Below, in pieces: positions 10,188 through 20,186 of a DNA stretch of 57,527 bases; the stretch's first letter is position 1; each line of letters opens with the position of its first letter. The notes below the pieces were generated by a model. The model had not been told where the DNA came from, did no database searches, and saw nothing but the letters and a program-made list of their open reading frames with translations. Made by a program: the position numbers and the translations under genes. The stretch is taken from positions 1 to 57,527 of the forward strand of contig DAIBJA010000036.1 of assembly GCA_027420455.1 (NCBI GenBank), given 5' to 3'. This DNA is from Clostridia bacterium. GTDB lineage: Bacteria > Bacillota > Sulfobacillia > JAJZYS01 > JAJYTV01.

Positions 10188-11486
10188 TCAGTTGGCGCTG
10201 CAGACCCGGCGCACGATGGTCGAGAGACGGTCGAGCGCGTCCGCGAAGACGCCCGCCGGGATGTTGAGCGGAGGCATGAGCCGGATCACCTCGTGCTTCA
10301 ATCCGGCCATGTGCAGGATCATGTGGTCGGCGAGAGACTCCGTCACGACCTGCTGCGCGCGGGCGCCGCCTTCGGCGCCGGCGAACTCGACGGCGATCAT
10401 CAGGCCCCGGGCGCGCACTTCCTTGACGCACGGCAACTCCGCGAGCGGCGCCAGCTGGCGCAGGGCCGCTTCTCCGAGCTGCGTGGCGACTTCCATCAGA
10501 GACTCTTCCCGGATCACCTCGAGCGTCGCGAGGCCCGCGGCGCAGGAGACCGGGTTGCCGCCGAACGTGGTGCCGTGCGCGCCGGGCGTCCAGCGGTCGG
10601 CGAGTTCGGTGCGGGCGGCGAGGGCCGAAAGCGGCATGCCGCCGCCGAGCGCCTTGCCCATGATGACCAGGTCCGGCTCGATTCCGCTGTGCTGGTAGGC
10701 GAACATGCGGCCGGTACGGCCCATGCCGGACTGCACCTCGTCCACGGCCAGGAGGATGCCGTGCTTCGCGGTCAGATCCCTGAGCCAGGGCAGGAAGCCG
10801 TCCGGCGGGATGACGTAGCCGCCCTCGCCCTGGATCGGCTCGAGCACGATGGCGGCGACGCGCTCGGGTGCCACGTCCGTTTCAAGGAGGCGTGCGATCT
10901 GCTGCTGCACGTGGGCGAGTGCCTCGTCCGGCGTCATGCCGAGGCGCGTCGGCGCGGGGTAGTCCACGTGGTAGACGGCCGGAAGGAGCGGCTCGTAGGG
11001 GGAGCGGTAGCGGGCGGCCGAGTCAGTCAGGCTCAGGGCGCCCAGCGAGCGGCCATGGAAGCTGCCGCGGAACGCGATCACGGCCGGACGACCGGTGGCG
11101 AAGCGGCTGAGCTTCACCGCGGCCTCCACCGCCTCGGTGCCGGAATTGCCGAAGAAGAGCTTGTACGATGGGCCGATTTCCTTCTGCAGGGCCTCTGCAA
11201 AAGCGACGAGCACCTGCTGGTAGGCTGTTCCGCTGTAGAGGTGGAGGTGACGGTGCACCTGCTCGTCAATGGCTGCCAGGACCTTCGGGTGGCTGTATCC
11301 CACCGCGTTGACGGCGATTCCCGTCGCGAGGTCCAGATAGCGTGTCCCGTCCGGTGTGAACAGATAGGGACCTTCGCCTCGCACCAATTCGAGCTCGGTC
11401 TCCATGGGTTGGACGGGCATCACGGCAGCTGCATGACGCTGGCTGATATCCAAGCTATGACCCCTCTCGTAGGAAGCTGGCCGCAC
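10188..11486 (-). CDS. class-III aminotransferase, 4-aminobutyrate/acetylornithine type
   Basis: LFFGNSGTEAVEAAVKLSRFATGR, IAFRGSFHGRSLGALSLT, LEPIQGEGGYVIPP, LLAVDEVQSGMGRTG, GKALGGGMPLSA. The true start may be downstream, near MPVQPMETELELV (about 11420). Confidence 0.9.
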   Translation of the reverse strand: MRPASYERGHSLDISQRHAAAVMPVQPMETELELVRGEGPYLFTPDGTRYLDLATGIAVNAVGYSHPKVLAAIDEQVHRHLHLYSGTAYQQVLVAFAEALQKEIGPSYKLFFGNSGTEAVEAAVKLSRFATGRPAVIAFRGSFHGRSLGALSLTDSAARYRSPYEPLLPAVYHVDYPAPTRLGMTPDEALAHVQQQIARLLETDVAPERVAAIVLEPIQGEGGYVIPPDGFLPWLRDLTAKHGILLAVDEVQSGMGRTGRMFAYQHSGIEPDLVIMGKALGGGMPLSALAARTELADRWTPGAHGTTFGGNPVSCAAGLATLEVIREESLMEVATQLGEAALRQLAPLAELPCVKEVRARGLMIAVEFAGAEGGARAQQVVTESLADHMILHMAGLKHEVIRLMPPLNIPAGVFADALDRLSTIVRRVCSAN

Positions 11487-11759
11487 GGCATACTAAGCGT
11501 ACGCATGATCGCACGCCTACAGTGTCCTCGAGTTCTTGGCGCACATGCAAATGCGCGCGCCGACCGTGGCGTCCGCCTATGCCTAGTCGGGCGAAGGGCG
11601 GCGGGCCGCGCGGCCTGCGGCGCCGCGTCTTGCGGGGGTACGCAGTGCGCACGGGCGTAGATCGATGACCGGACGGACGTTGGGCCGCGCGACGGCTTGC
11701 CTGGGCAGGCGCGAGGCCTCGGTTGGCGACGGCCTGTCCTCACACGCGCGACTTGGCCC

Positions 11760-12923
11760 TTAGAGAGGCTCCAGGCCTTCGTTCAGGACTTTGAGGCAGC
11801 TGGAGTAGGCATACACCCGGTTGCGCCGCTGGCCGGTCACCTCATCCACAATGCCGAGATGCTCGAGCGCTTGCATAGCCTTTGCGGCAGTCGGGAAGGA
11901 AAGCCCCGACCGCTCGGCGGCCGCACGAAGCGACAAGAGGGGGCGGGATTGAAGTGCGGTCAGCACCCGCAAGGCCGAACCGGCCGATCGCCCGCCGGTT
12001 TGAACCCTCACACGGTCACGATCTGCCAGCGCGATCAGTTGCCTCGCGGTGTTCACCGCAGCTGTGGCGGTTTCCGCGACGCCGACCAGGAAGAAGGAGA
12101 GCCATGCTTCCCAGTCTCCGTCGGTGCGGACAAGGTCGAGCAGGCGGTAGTACTCGTCACGGTGTCGCTTGAAGTGAAGGCTGAGGTACAGGATGGGCTG
12201 CGACAGGATGCCGGAGTCCCAGAGGAACAGGCTGATCAGAAGCCGTCCGAGGCGTCCGTTGCCATCCAGGAACGGGTGGATCGTCTCGAACTGCGCGTGA
12301 GCCAGTGCGACGCGAACGAGAGCGCCGAACTCCAGGTCCTGGCGGTGGAGAAAGGTTTCGAGATTCCCCATCGCGCCTCCAACCGCATGGGGCGGTGGTG
12401 GGACGAAGTGTGCATTGCCCGGCCTGGAGCCTCCGATCCAGTTCTGCGATCGGCGAAACTCCCCGGGGAGCTTGTCGCTGCCCCTGCCATGTGCAAGGAG
12501 ATCCGCGTGCATCTCCAAAAGGAGCCGAGAAGAGAGCGGAAAGCCCTCGCGCAGTCGCTGCACGCCGTGCTCAAGCGCGGCCACATACCGCGATGTCTCA
12601 ACGACATCCTGAATGGGAACACCTGGAGCCCCGGACATTTCGAAGAGCAAGAGATCCGACAGCGAGGATTGGGTACCTTCGACTTGAGATGAAAGCACTG
12701 CCTCTTTACGAACGTAGGCATAGAGCAGCAGGTCTGGCTGCGGCAGGAAGGACATGGCGCTGTCAAGGCGCCCCAAGGCCAAGAGCGCCTGTTCCAGCTG
12801 ATCTTGCAGCGTCGGTCCCATGGTGATTGGCGGCGATGGTGGGAGTGGGAACGGGATGAATGCCCTGACCCTCTCCACTCCACCTGGCACAACTTCATAG
12901 AGGCCGCTGGGGCCACGGCGCAA
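11760..12923 (-). CDS. Fic-family protein with C-terminal winged-helix-like domain
   Basis: Fic motif HPFLDGNGRLGRLLISL; N-terminal SSQVEGTQSSLSDLLLFE; C-terminal LRAAAERSGLSFPTAAKAMQALEHLGIVDEVTGQRRNRVYAY; TTG start with AAGGAGGG. Confidence 0.9.
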   Translation of the reverse strand: MRRGPSGLYEVVPGGVERVRAFIPFPLPPSPPITMGPTLQDQLEQALLALGRLDSAMSFLPQPDLLLYAYVRKEAVLSSQVEGTQSSLSDLLLFEMSGAPGVPIQDVVETSRYVAALEHGVQRLREGFPLSSRLLLEMHADLLAHGRGSDKLPGEFRRSQNWIGGSRPGNAHFVPPPPHAVGGAMGNLETFLHRQDLEFGALVRVALAHAQFETIHPFLDGNGRLGRLLISLFLWDSGILSQPILYLSLHFKRHRDEYYRLLDLVRTDGDWEAWLSFFLVGVAETATAAVNTARQLIALADRDRVRVQTGGRSAGSALRVLTALQSRPLLSLRAAAERSGLSFPTAAKAMQALEHLGIVDEVTGQRRNRVYAYSSCLKVLNEGLEPL

Positions 12924-12942
12924 GCGCGTCCCTCCTTATGCA

Positions 12943-13000
12943 CAAACGTTTAATAGCAGCCTACGTTATTAAACGATTCGGCGCAAACGTTTAATAACGC
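12943..13000. promoter_or_regulatory. operator-like repeat cluster upstream of the Fic gene
   Basis: CAAACGTTTAATAGC (12943-12957), inverted CGTTATTAAACG (12964-12975), CAAACGTTTAATAACGC (12984-13000). Confidence 0.6.
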
Positions 13001-13179
13001 GGGATGTTATCTCGAATCTCACGCCCTGGCGAGACAAACGTGAGCCATGGGTCCGTGTAGGGAACGTAGCCTCAAGACGAGGGCACCTTGCGCCTTCCCC
13101 GCGGCTGGCAGGGGCGGACCGGACGACGGTAGGTCGGGCGTCCTTTCGGTTTGCGGGCGTATGCCCGTGCCAGGTCGGC

Positions 13180-13431
13180 TCAACTGTACCCTGACAGCAT
13201 GAGAAGGATGGCACGGACGAGGATCAAGCCCACCACGACGAGACCGAGACCCAGCAGAACGCCGAAGGCGATCGCCACCTTGCGGTAGCGCCGCGTGTGA
13301 AATCCTATACGCGTGCGTTCATAGGCGATTTCCTCACGCAGCGTCTTCACAAGCCACCACTCGTAGATCACGATCACGGCGAGAAGAGCGACGGTCGGCA
13401 GTACGAACACACGGCATGCCCCCATGCACAT
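13180..13431 (-). CDS. small hypothetical membrane protein (two predicted TM segments)
   Basis: MCMGACRVFVLPTVALLAVIVIYEWWLVKTLREEIAYERTRIGFHTRRYRKVAIAFGVLLGLGLVVVGLILVRAILLMLSGYS. Confidence 0.45.
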   Translation of the reverse strand: MCMGACRVFVLPTVALLAVIVIYEWWLVKTLREEIAYERTRIGFHTRRYRKVAIAFGVLLGLGLVVVGLILVRAILLMLSGYS

Positions 13432-14160
13432 GGGTATGGCGGTGTACTTCTCCCCGAGTCGCCGCCGCACCCTCCATTTGGCCAGTCCGTCCCTCATTGG
13501 ACGCAGGCGCTTCGGACACGTAGTCCAGGGACTCGCGAAGAGAGGCGGATGGTTGAGACAGCGCGTGCGATGTTGCCGGAGAGCCGCCTGAGCTGGCGCC
13601 AAGCACCTGATCCGGCGCCGCACGTTCTTCGCGACCGCGACGGAGGGTCCGAAATGCCCAGCCCGCACATCGTCTGGGCGAACTCCGAGACGAGTGGCCC
13701 AAACGTTCCGAGCCGCAGGTTCATCACGCGTACGTTCTCGCAAAACGGTGCACAGGAATGGCAGAGCCCATGCAGGACCGCTGACGCCGCCTGGCATTGC
13801 GATGGCGCACCACATCCTCTTTGCGGTTGCGTTGCGATCTGTCCAATATAGGGTTAAGAAGTGCGTACACCCAGCACGCACAATGAACCGCTGATCTATC
13901 AGCCCTCCCCACGCTGCAAAGGGGAATCCACTTGCGGGACGGCAACGTGCTCGATCTAGCCGAGGACCCGATGTCTTCTGCGAGCCGGCGGCTGCGCCGT
14001 CATGCCCTATCGGGTCGGGCGTCGCTGGAGGATGGGCAGTGTTGCGCGGGTGGGCGGTGCCCCGTTTGTGCGTATGTGGGCAAGTGCAGGACGCTGACGT
14101 ATCTCAGGTAGATCCAGTCAGCGCGCTCCACCTTTTGCTCTTGGCCGCGACATCGGAGGG

Positions 14161-15093
14161 ATGGTCTTGTCGGAGCTGCTCAGCGCACCTGCCCACGATC
14201 CTGAGCGGGTCGTGGCCGAAACCGAGAAGCCGTGGCAGGGCTTCATGCGGCGGTTCGCGCAGCGCCGCCTCGCGGTGTTCGGCCTCGTCCTCGTCGTGTT
14301 GATGGTCTCACTGGCAATCTTCGCGCCCTACCTTGCACCGCACAACCCGACGACCGAGTTTCCGAACGGGCTGAGCGCGGTGGGAGCGCCCTTGCCGCCG
14401 CAGTGGAGTTTCAAAGGCTTCTTCCTGGGCACCGACAACCTCGGCCGGGATGAACTGAGCCAGCTCTTGTACGGGGCCAGGATCTCGATGCAGGTGGGCG
14501 TCATGGGGACCCTCATCACCCTGATCATCGGCACGATCGTTGGCATCGTCGCAGGTTACGCCGGCGGTTGGCTCGACAACGTCCTGATGCGCTTCACCGA
14601 TATCATGCTGGCCTTCCCCTTCATCCTTTTTGTCATCCTGCTCGACTCCGTCATTCCGAACCCCAGCGTGGCCACCGTCTACTCGGTGATCGGCGTGCTC
14701 GGCTGGGCGGGCGTGGCGCGCATCGCGCGCAGCGCCACCCTGTCGATCGCAAAGAACGAGTACGTCACTGCGGCGCGCTCGATCGGCGGCGGCCTGCCAC
14801 GCATCTTGCTGCGCCACGTCCTGCCAAACGCCTTCTCCCCGATCCTCGTCTACGGCACGCTGCAAATCGCCAACTACATCCTCCTGGAGTCTGCGCTCAG
14901 CTTCCTCGGCGCGGGTGTCCCGGACCCGATCCCATCCTGGGGGAAGATGCTGAACGTCGGCTTCAAGTTCTTCCTGGTGGACCCGACACTCGTCGTCTGG
15001 CCCGGGATAATGCTCGTAATCGCCACCCTCGGCTTCAACCTAGTCGGGGATGGCCTCAACGACGCGTTGAATCCACGGGCCATTAGGCGGTGA
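14161..15093 (+). CDS. oligopeptide/dipeptide ABC transporter permease (DppC/OppC type)
   Basis: FLGTDNLGRDELSQLLYGARISMQVG..., ARSIGGGLPRILLRHVLPNAFSPILV, ALSFLGAGVPDPIPSWGKML. Confidence 0.93.
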   Translation: MVLSELLSAPAHDPERVVAETEKPWQGFMRRFAQRRLAVFGLVLVVLMVSLAIFAPYLAPHNPTTEFPNGLSAVGAPLPPQWSFKGFFLGTDNLGRDELSQLLYGARISMQVGVMGTLITLIIGTIVGIVAGYAGGWLDNVLMRFTDIMLAFPFILFVILLDSVIPNPSVATVYSVIGVLGWAGVARIARSATLSIAKNEYVTAARSIGGGLPRILLRHVLPNAFSPILVYGTLQIANYILLESALSFLGAGVPDPIPSWGKMLNVGFKFFLVDPTLVVWPGIMLVIATLGFNLVGDGLNDALNPRAIRR

Positions 15094-15149
15094 TGACCAC
15101 AGCGACGCGACCCTATCCTCGTCCCGTGCTCAGGCAAGGAGGTAACCGG

Positions 15150-16808
15150 ATGAAGAGTGTGCGGTCTCTTGGCGGCATCATCGCTGCTGCGAGCATCCTC
15201 CTGGCGCTGACCGGCGGCCCCGCCACCGCCAGCGCGAGCGGTGGTCAAAGCTCCGGCGTCTTCACCATGGACTTCGCCAGCGACTTCCCGACCCTCGACC
15301 CCGCCGTCGTGCAGGACGTCCAGTCCAACATCCCGATGGACGGCATCTACGATGGCCTGGTCACCTATGCGACCAACGGCAACACGGCCAAGATCATTCC
15401 GGATCTCGCCACCTGGACAGCATCGACCGACGGCCTCACCTACACCTTCCACCTCAAGCACGGCATCCGCTTCTCGAACGGCGATTCCCTGACCGCCCAG
15501 GACGTCGAGTACTCCATCAACCGTCTGACGTCGTGGGACGCCACCGGCGCGAACGGCCCGTCTCCGTTCGGCAGCGACTTCTCGGACATCGTGGGCTACA
15601 ACCAGTGGTTCAACAATGGCAAGCAGCCCCCCGCGAGCGTCACGGGGCTTTCGGGCATCACCACCCCGGACCCCTACACGGTCGTGATCAAGCTCTCGGC
15701 CCCGCAAGCCTACTTCCTCAACGAGATGGCGCTGCCGAGCGCCTACATTGTCGACCCCAAGGTCACCCAGAAGTACGGGCCCAACCTCTACGCGCAGCAC
15801 GCGGTCGGCACCGGGCCGTACAAACTCCTCTACTGGCACCAGAACAAGCAGATGGTGCTCGTGCCGAACCCATACTACCAGGGCACCCAGAAGGCGAAGC
15901 TGAACAAGATCATCTTCAACGTGAACGTACCGGCGGCGACCCAGTTCCTGCTCTTCGAGAAGGGACAGGTCGACATGATCTTCCAGCCCGACTCCTCCAC
16001 CTACCTCGCTGCCCTGAACAACCCCAGTGTCGCGAAGACCTACATCAAGAACCAGACAAATGCCGTCTGGTACCTGGCCTACAACGTCACGAAGGCGCCC
16101 TTCAACAACGTCAAGGTGCGTCAGGCCGTCAACCTGGCGATTGACCGCCAGCAGATCCTCAAGCTCGTCAACGGGCGCGGCATCATCGAAACGCAGCTCC
16201 TGCCGCCCGCCATGCCGGCCTACGAGAGCTCCATGAAGGGCTACGCGTACAACCCGACCGAGGCAAAGAAGCTGCTTGCGCAAGCGGGATACCCCAAGGG
16301 CTTCACGATCACCTTGGCCTACACGTCTGCGCGGCCGTTTGTCGAGACCGTCATGCAGAACATCCAGGCGCAGCTCGCCAAGGTCGGCGTCAAGGTCAAC
16401 CTGCACAACATCCCTGAGACCGGCACCTACTGGCCGTACACCATGGACAACTCGCAGAACTGGAACCTCTCCTGGACCGACTGGTGGCAGGACTACCCGG
16501 ACCCCCAGGACTTCATGTTCAACCTCGGCAGCGGCCTCAGTTCCAATGAGACCGGCGGCTGGAAGAACACGCAGTTCGAGAACCTTGTCACCGAAGCCGA
16601 CAACCTCCCCGCCTCGCAGAACGCGAAACGCTGGCAGCTCTACGACCAGGCCCAGCAGATCTGGTTCCAGCAGGCACCCTGGGTGCCGCTCTACTACCCG
16701 GTGTGGGATGCCATGGTGCAGCCGTGGGTCGAGCCGCACAACGTCAACGTCCTCCTGCACCCTGTCATCGGTCCGCAGATCCGCCTGTTCTCGGTGAAGA
16801 GCCACTAA
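15150..16808 (+). CDS. peptide ABC transporter substrate-binding protein (SBP family 5)
   Basis: Signal peptide; SDFPTLDPAVVQD..., YTFHLKHGIRFSNGDSLTAQDVEYSINR, VGTGPYKL, VRQAVNLAIDRQQIL. Confidence 0.93.
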   Translation: MKSVRSLGGIIAAASILLALTGGPATASASGGQSSGVFTMDFASDFPTLDPAVVQDVQSNIPMDGIYDGLVTYATNGNTAKIIPDLATWTASTDGLTYTFHLKHGIRFSNGDSLTAQDVEYSINRLTSWDATGANGPSPFGSDFSDIVGYNQWFNNGKQPPASVTGLSGITTPDPYTVVIKLSAPQAYFLNEMALPSAYIVDPKVTQKYGPNLYAQHAVGTGPYKLLYWHQNKQMVLVPNPYYQGTQKAKLNKIIFNVNVPAATQFLLFEKGQVDMIFQPDSSTYLAALNNPSVAKTYIKNQTNAVWYLAYNVTKAPFNNVKVRQAVNLAIDRQQILKLVNGRGIIETQLLPPAMPAYESSMKGYAYNPTEAKKLLAQAGYPKGFTITLAYTSARPFVETVMQNIQAQLAKVGVKVNLHNIPETGTYWPYTMDNSQNWNLSWTDWWQDYPDPQDFMFNLGSGLSSNETGGWKNTQFENLVTEADNLPASQNAKRWQLYDQAQQIWFQQAPWVPLYYPVWDAMVQPWVEPHNVNVLLHPVIGPQIRLFSVKSH

Positions 16809-16836
16809 CGAACCTGATGGGGGCGGGCACCGGCTC

Positions 16837-17754
16837 ATGCTGCAGTACATTGCGCGTCGACTGCTCTGGGCGCTTCTGGCCGTCCTGGGAATCAGCGCGA
16901 TCACCTACGTCATCGCGTTCGGAATCCCATCCAACCCCGCCAAGATGATCGCCGGCCAGCACGCCACCGCTGCGACGGTGCACGCGGTCTACATGCAGAT
17001 GCACCTGTATCTGCCCCTCTGGGAGCGCTTCCTCCTCTTCCTCTGGGGGATGCTGCACGGCAACTTCGGCTACTCATACGTCTACCACCGCCCTGTGCTG
17101 GACATGGTCGCCGCAGCGGCTCCCGCGACCATGATGCTGGCGCTGGCGGCCATCACGGCGGAGCTCCTGATCGGCATCCCCGTCGGCATCGTGTCGGCTG
17201 CCCGCAAGGGACGCCTAGCGGATTCCGTTTTGACCATCCTCACGCTCGTCGGCATCTCGATGCCCACCTACTGGGTCGGCATGATGCTGCTCCTCGGGTT
17301 CTCGTTCAAGCTTGGCTGGTTCCCGATGAACGGGTACTCGGCGCTCGGAGTCGTGCTGCCGGCCCTGTCGGTCGGGATTACAGGCTCCGCGTACTATGCG
17401 CGCATCCTGCGCTCCACGATGCTCGAGGTGATGCACCTCGACTACGTCCGCACGGCTCGCGCCAAGGGTCTTGGCGAATGGCGGGTACTGCTGCACCACA
17501 CCGTCCGCAACGCCCTCATCCCCGTCGTCACGATGCTCGGCCTCGACTTCAGTAGCCTGCTCGGGGGCCTGATCGTGTCCGAGGTGATCTTCGGCTGGCC
17601 TGGGCTGGGTCTGTTGGCGAACCAGGCCATCGGCAGCCTCGACGAGGCAGTGATCGAAGGGGTCACCCTCTACGCAGCCATTGCGGTGGTCATCGTGAAC
17701 CTCGCCGTAGACGTCGTCTACGCCTTCCTCGACCCGCGCATCACGTACTCCTGA
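16837..17754 (+). CDS. oligopeptide/dipeptide ABC transporter permease (DppB/OppB type)
   Basis: MLQYIARRLLWALLAVLGISAITYVI..., ARILRSTMLEVMHLDYVRTARAKGLGEWRVLLHHTVRNALIPVVTMLGLDFSSLLGG. Confidence 0.93.
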   Translation: MLQYIARRLLWALLAVLGISAITYVIAFGIPSNPAKMIAGQHATAATVHAVYMQMHLYLPLWERFLLFLWGMLHGNFGYSYVYHRPVLDMVAAAAPATMMLALAAITAELLIGIPVGIVSAARKGRLADSVLTILTLVGISMPTYWVGMMLLLGFSFKLGWFPMNGYSALGVVLPALSVGITGSAYYARILRSTMLEVMHLDYVRTARAKGLGEWRVLLHHTVRNALIPVVTMLGLDFSSLLGGLIVSEVIFGWPGLGLLANQAIGSLDEAVIEGVTLYAAIAVVIVNLAVDVVYAFLDPRITYS

Positions 17755-17776
17755 GCCGGGCGCGCGAGGCCCGCCG

Positions 17777-17807
17777 AAAGACCCGCCGCACGACGCGGCG
17801 GGTCTTT
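17777..17807 (+). terminator. terminator after the ABC transporter genes
   Basis: Perfect 13-bp stem AAAGACCCGCCGC-N5-GCGGCGGGTCTTT. Confidence 0.7.
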
Positions 17808-18097
17808 CCCATGAGCCTCGATCGCTCGGGATGGAGCGGGGGCAGAACGGTGGCTAAGCTGCCACCACAGCGCTGCCGCCAAGGCGCAACCTTTGTATGT
17901 GTCGAGCCTTTTGCGCTGTGACCGTTTCGCGGCACGAACGGGCGCTCGCTGACGGGCTGGTGAAGGTCCTGCCACGTTTGCGGGCGATTCTCGGGCGTAG
18001 GCGCTACGAGAGCGAGGCGTTGTCGGCCGGGCAGGCACGTCAAAGCTGGTCGTGGCCGCCACGGCCCGGCCTGCATCAAGTGGCAGGTTCGACGTGT

Positions 18098-19438
18098 TCA
18101 GGCGACCAGGCTGCGGATCTTGCCCTTCTCGTGCTCACGGATGTGGCCGATCGCCATGGCCAGCATCACACAGAGCGCGAGGCCCACGCGCATCTTCATC
18201 TTGGCGAGGCCGCGGATGGTGTGCAGTTCAAACCCGAACGAGACATCGAGACGGCTGTTCACCCGCTCCACCGCCGTGCGCTCCTTGTAGAGTCGCTGCC
18301 AGACGTAGCTGGAGCGGTCGATCGGTGTGAAGATGCGCCGGTCGATCGCGAGCGGCACGCGCAGGCCCTTGGCGAGCGGACAGGTATCAAGGGCCCGGCA
18401 CGTGATGCCGCTGTGGCGGGCCGGGCAGAGCTTCTTCAAGGTCATGCGGTCCTTCTCGAAACCGCCGTTGGCCATCCGATGCCTCGTGCCCGTCTCGGGC
18501 GCGTAGCAGTCGACGTTGCCGTGCAGGTCGTAAGTCGCGTTCGCATGGCCCGGCAGGAGCCGCGACGTCTCGCCATCCCGCCAGGAGTTGCGGATGTCGT
18601 GTCGATCACCGGCTTGATGCCGTACTGCTCAAAGAACGTCACCGTCAGATCGGTGTCGTCGTAACCCTTGTCCGCTGTGAGGCTCGCCATGCGCTCAAGC
18701 AGCCAGTGCCTGGCGCTCGTCCATCTGCTGCAGCAAGGCCTTGCCGCCGGGTAGGTCCACCGTACTGGCCTTGGTGACGGCGAAGGCGAGCGACAGATCG
18801 TACACCGTGTCCACCACGAGGTGCAGGCGGTAGCCGAACCAGCGGACGACCTTCTCCCACGCCGTACTGTCCTTGTGCTTACCCTTGTAGCTCTTCTTCC
18901 CGTAGTCCCCATCGGTGTCGCGTCGTCCGTCCGGGACATCGCTGCTCGCCTTGTGCTTGGCGAACGAGGGCAGTGCCTTGCCGTCGAGGGCACCGCGCTG
19001 CCCGAAGCCAGGCAGCAACGTTGCCAGTTCCGCAACCATCCGCTCGAACATGGCGTCGATCTCCTCACCATGCCGGACGACACCATGCAGGAAGCGGGTG
19101 TATGCAGCTGCCGATGGCACGCCGCTGAGCCCGCAGAGATAGCGAAGTTGGCCGTTGCGCCCCAATTCCCGCCGTAGGCTCTCGATGCTCGCATGCTGGA
19201 ACACAATGCCCGCCAGCACCGAGTTCCAGATCGCCCGCACCGGATAATCGTCCCGGCCGTGCCCGCGCAGCACCTCAAGCCTCTCCACCAGCGGCCCGTC
19301 GGGCAGGTATTCAAGCGCTAAACGCAAGCGATCGAGATCGCCCAGGGCCTCACCTTGGTCCCACGCAAAGAGCGGAAGTTGTGGTATGATGGCCATGCAA
19401 GTGAGTCCTTCCTTCGGTAGATTTGGTTGTCTTAGCAA
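18098..19438 (-). pseudogene. degenerate DDE transposase (IS4/IS1182-like), split by at least two frameshifts
   Basis: MAIIPQLPLFAWDQGEALGDLDRLRLALEYLPDGP...WEKVVRWFGYRLHLVVDTVYDL in frame 1; MASLTADKGYDDTDLTVTFFEQYGIKPVIDT in frame 2; RMANGGFEKDRMTLKKLCPARHSG...YKERTAVERVNSRLD in frame 3. Confidence 0.85.
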
Positions 19439-19867
19439 CTCCCATTCTACCAGATGGCCTCACTTGTGTCTTTATTGCAGGACCTATATGCAGACCCAAG
19501 AGATCAAGGGCATGGGGTGAATCTCATGATCCACCCCATGCCCTCGCTGCAAAACGCCTGCATTCTGCTACCTTACTGGGGTAAACAACTTCTTGCCCTA
19601 TTCGCCAGCCCGCTCCCCGAGCGGATCTCACGACAACGGAATTACCTCGTGTCAAGGGATTCGCCCATCAGACCGGCAAGACCTACCCTCCTGCCTTTCG
19701 AGACGCTGCGCAAGGGGGCCGGGGCGTCCGGCACGATCGAAAGGTCCGCGCTCAGCAGGCGGATGACAGTGGCCGTGAGCCGCAGGCCAATCACATCACT
19801 CACTGCGCGCGGATCTCCTTGCCATTCTGCGCCGGCTACGAGCCGCGGCGGGCCTTTCTGGACGTTC

Positions 19868-20128
19868 CGCAACCGACAGGGCGCGAACCTCTCTGAGGTC
19901 TACGTGCGTCGGCTTGTGAGCGACCTGGCGCATCAAGCCGGGATTCGCAAGACGGTGACGCCGCACGTTCTGAGGCACTCCTTCGCCACGCTGATGTTGA
20001 ACGGAGCCGACCTGCTACGCGTCAAGGAGGACCTCGGCAACGGTTCCCTCTCGACCACGGAACGCTACCTGCACGCAGCCAAGAACCTGGAGCAGGGGAG
20101 CGCAGACTTCCTGCCGTTCGCGGTGTAG
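19868..20128 (+). pseudogene. C-terminal remnant of a tyrosine recombinase/integrase
   Basis: VTPHVLRHSFATLMLNGADLLRVKEDLGNGSLSTTERYLHA retains HxLRH and the catalytic Tyr region; no intact N-terminus upstream. Confidence 0.8.
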
Positions 20129-20156
20129 AAGATCAGCGAGCCAGATAAGAAGATCG

Positions 20157-20186
20157 GCACGGGTGGCGCCAACGCGCTGCCCGTGC
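20157..20186 (+). terminator. hairpin after the integrase remnant
   Basis: GCACGGG ... CCCGTGC followed by a T-rich stretch. Confidence 0.4.

Noticed and set aside
14874-16904. 676-aa ORF on the minus strand
   Set aside because: Shadow ORF opposite the peptide-binding protein; composition (V/R/D/E-rich, no motifs) is typical of GC-rich antisense frames.
17718-18062. Minus-strand ORFs between the ABC transporter and the transposase remnant
   Set aside because: No motif, low-complexity, overlap a terminator; probably noncoding.
19398-19461. CAAGTGAG...CTCACTTG inverted repeat near the transposase start as a terminal inverted repeat
   Set aside because: Both arms are on the same side of the transposase and no matching copy was seen at the other end near 18.05 kb.
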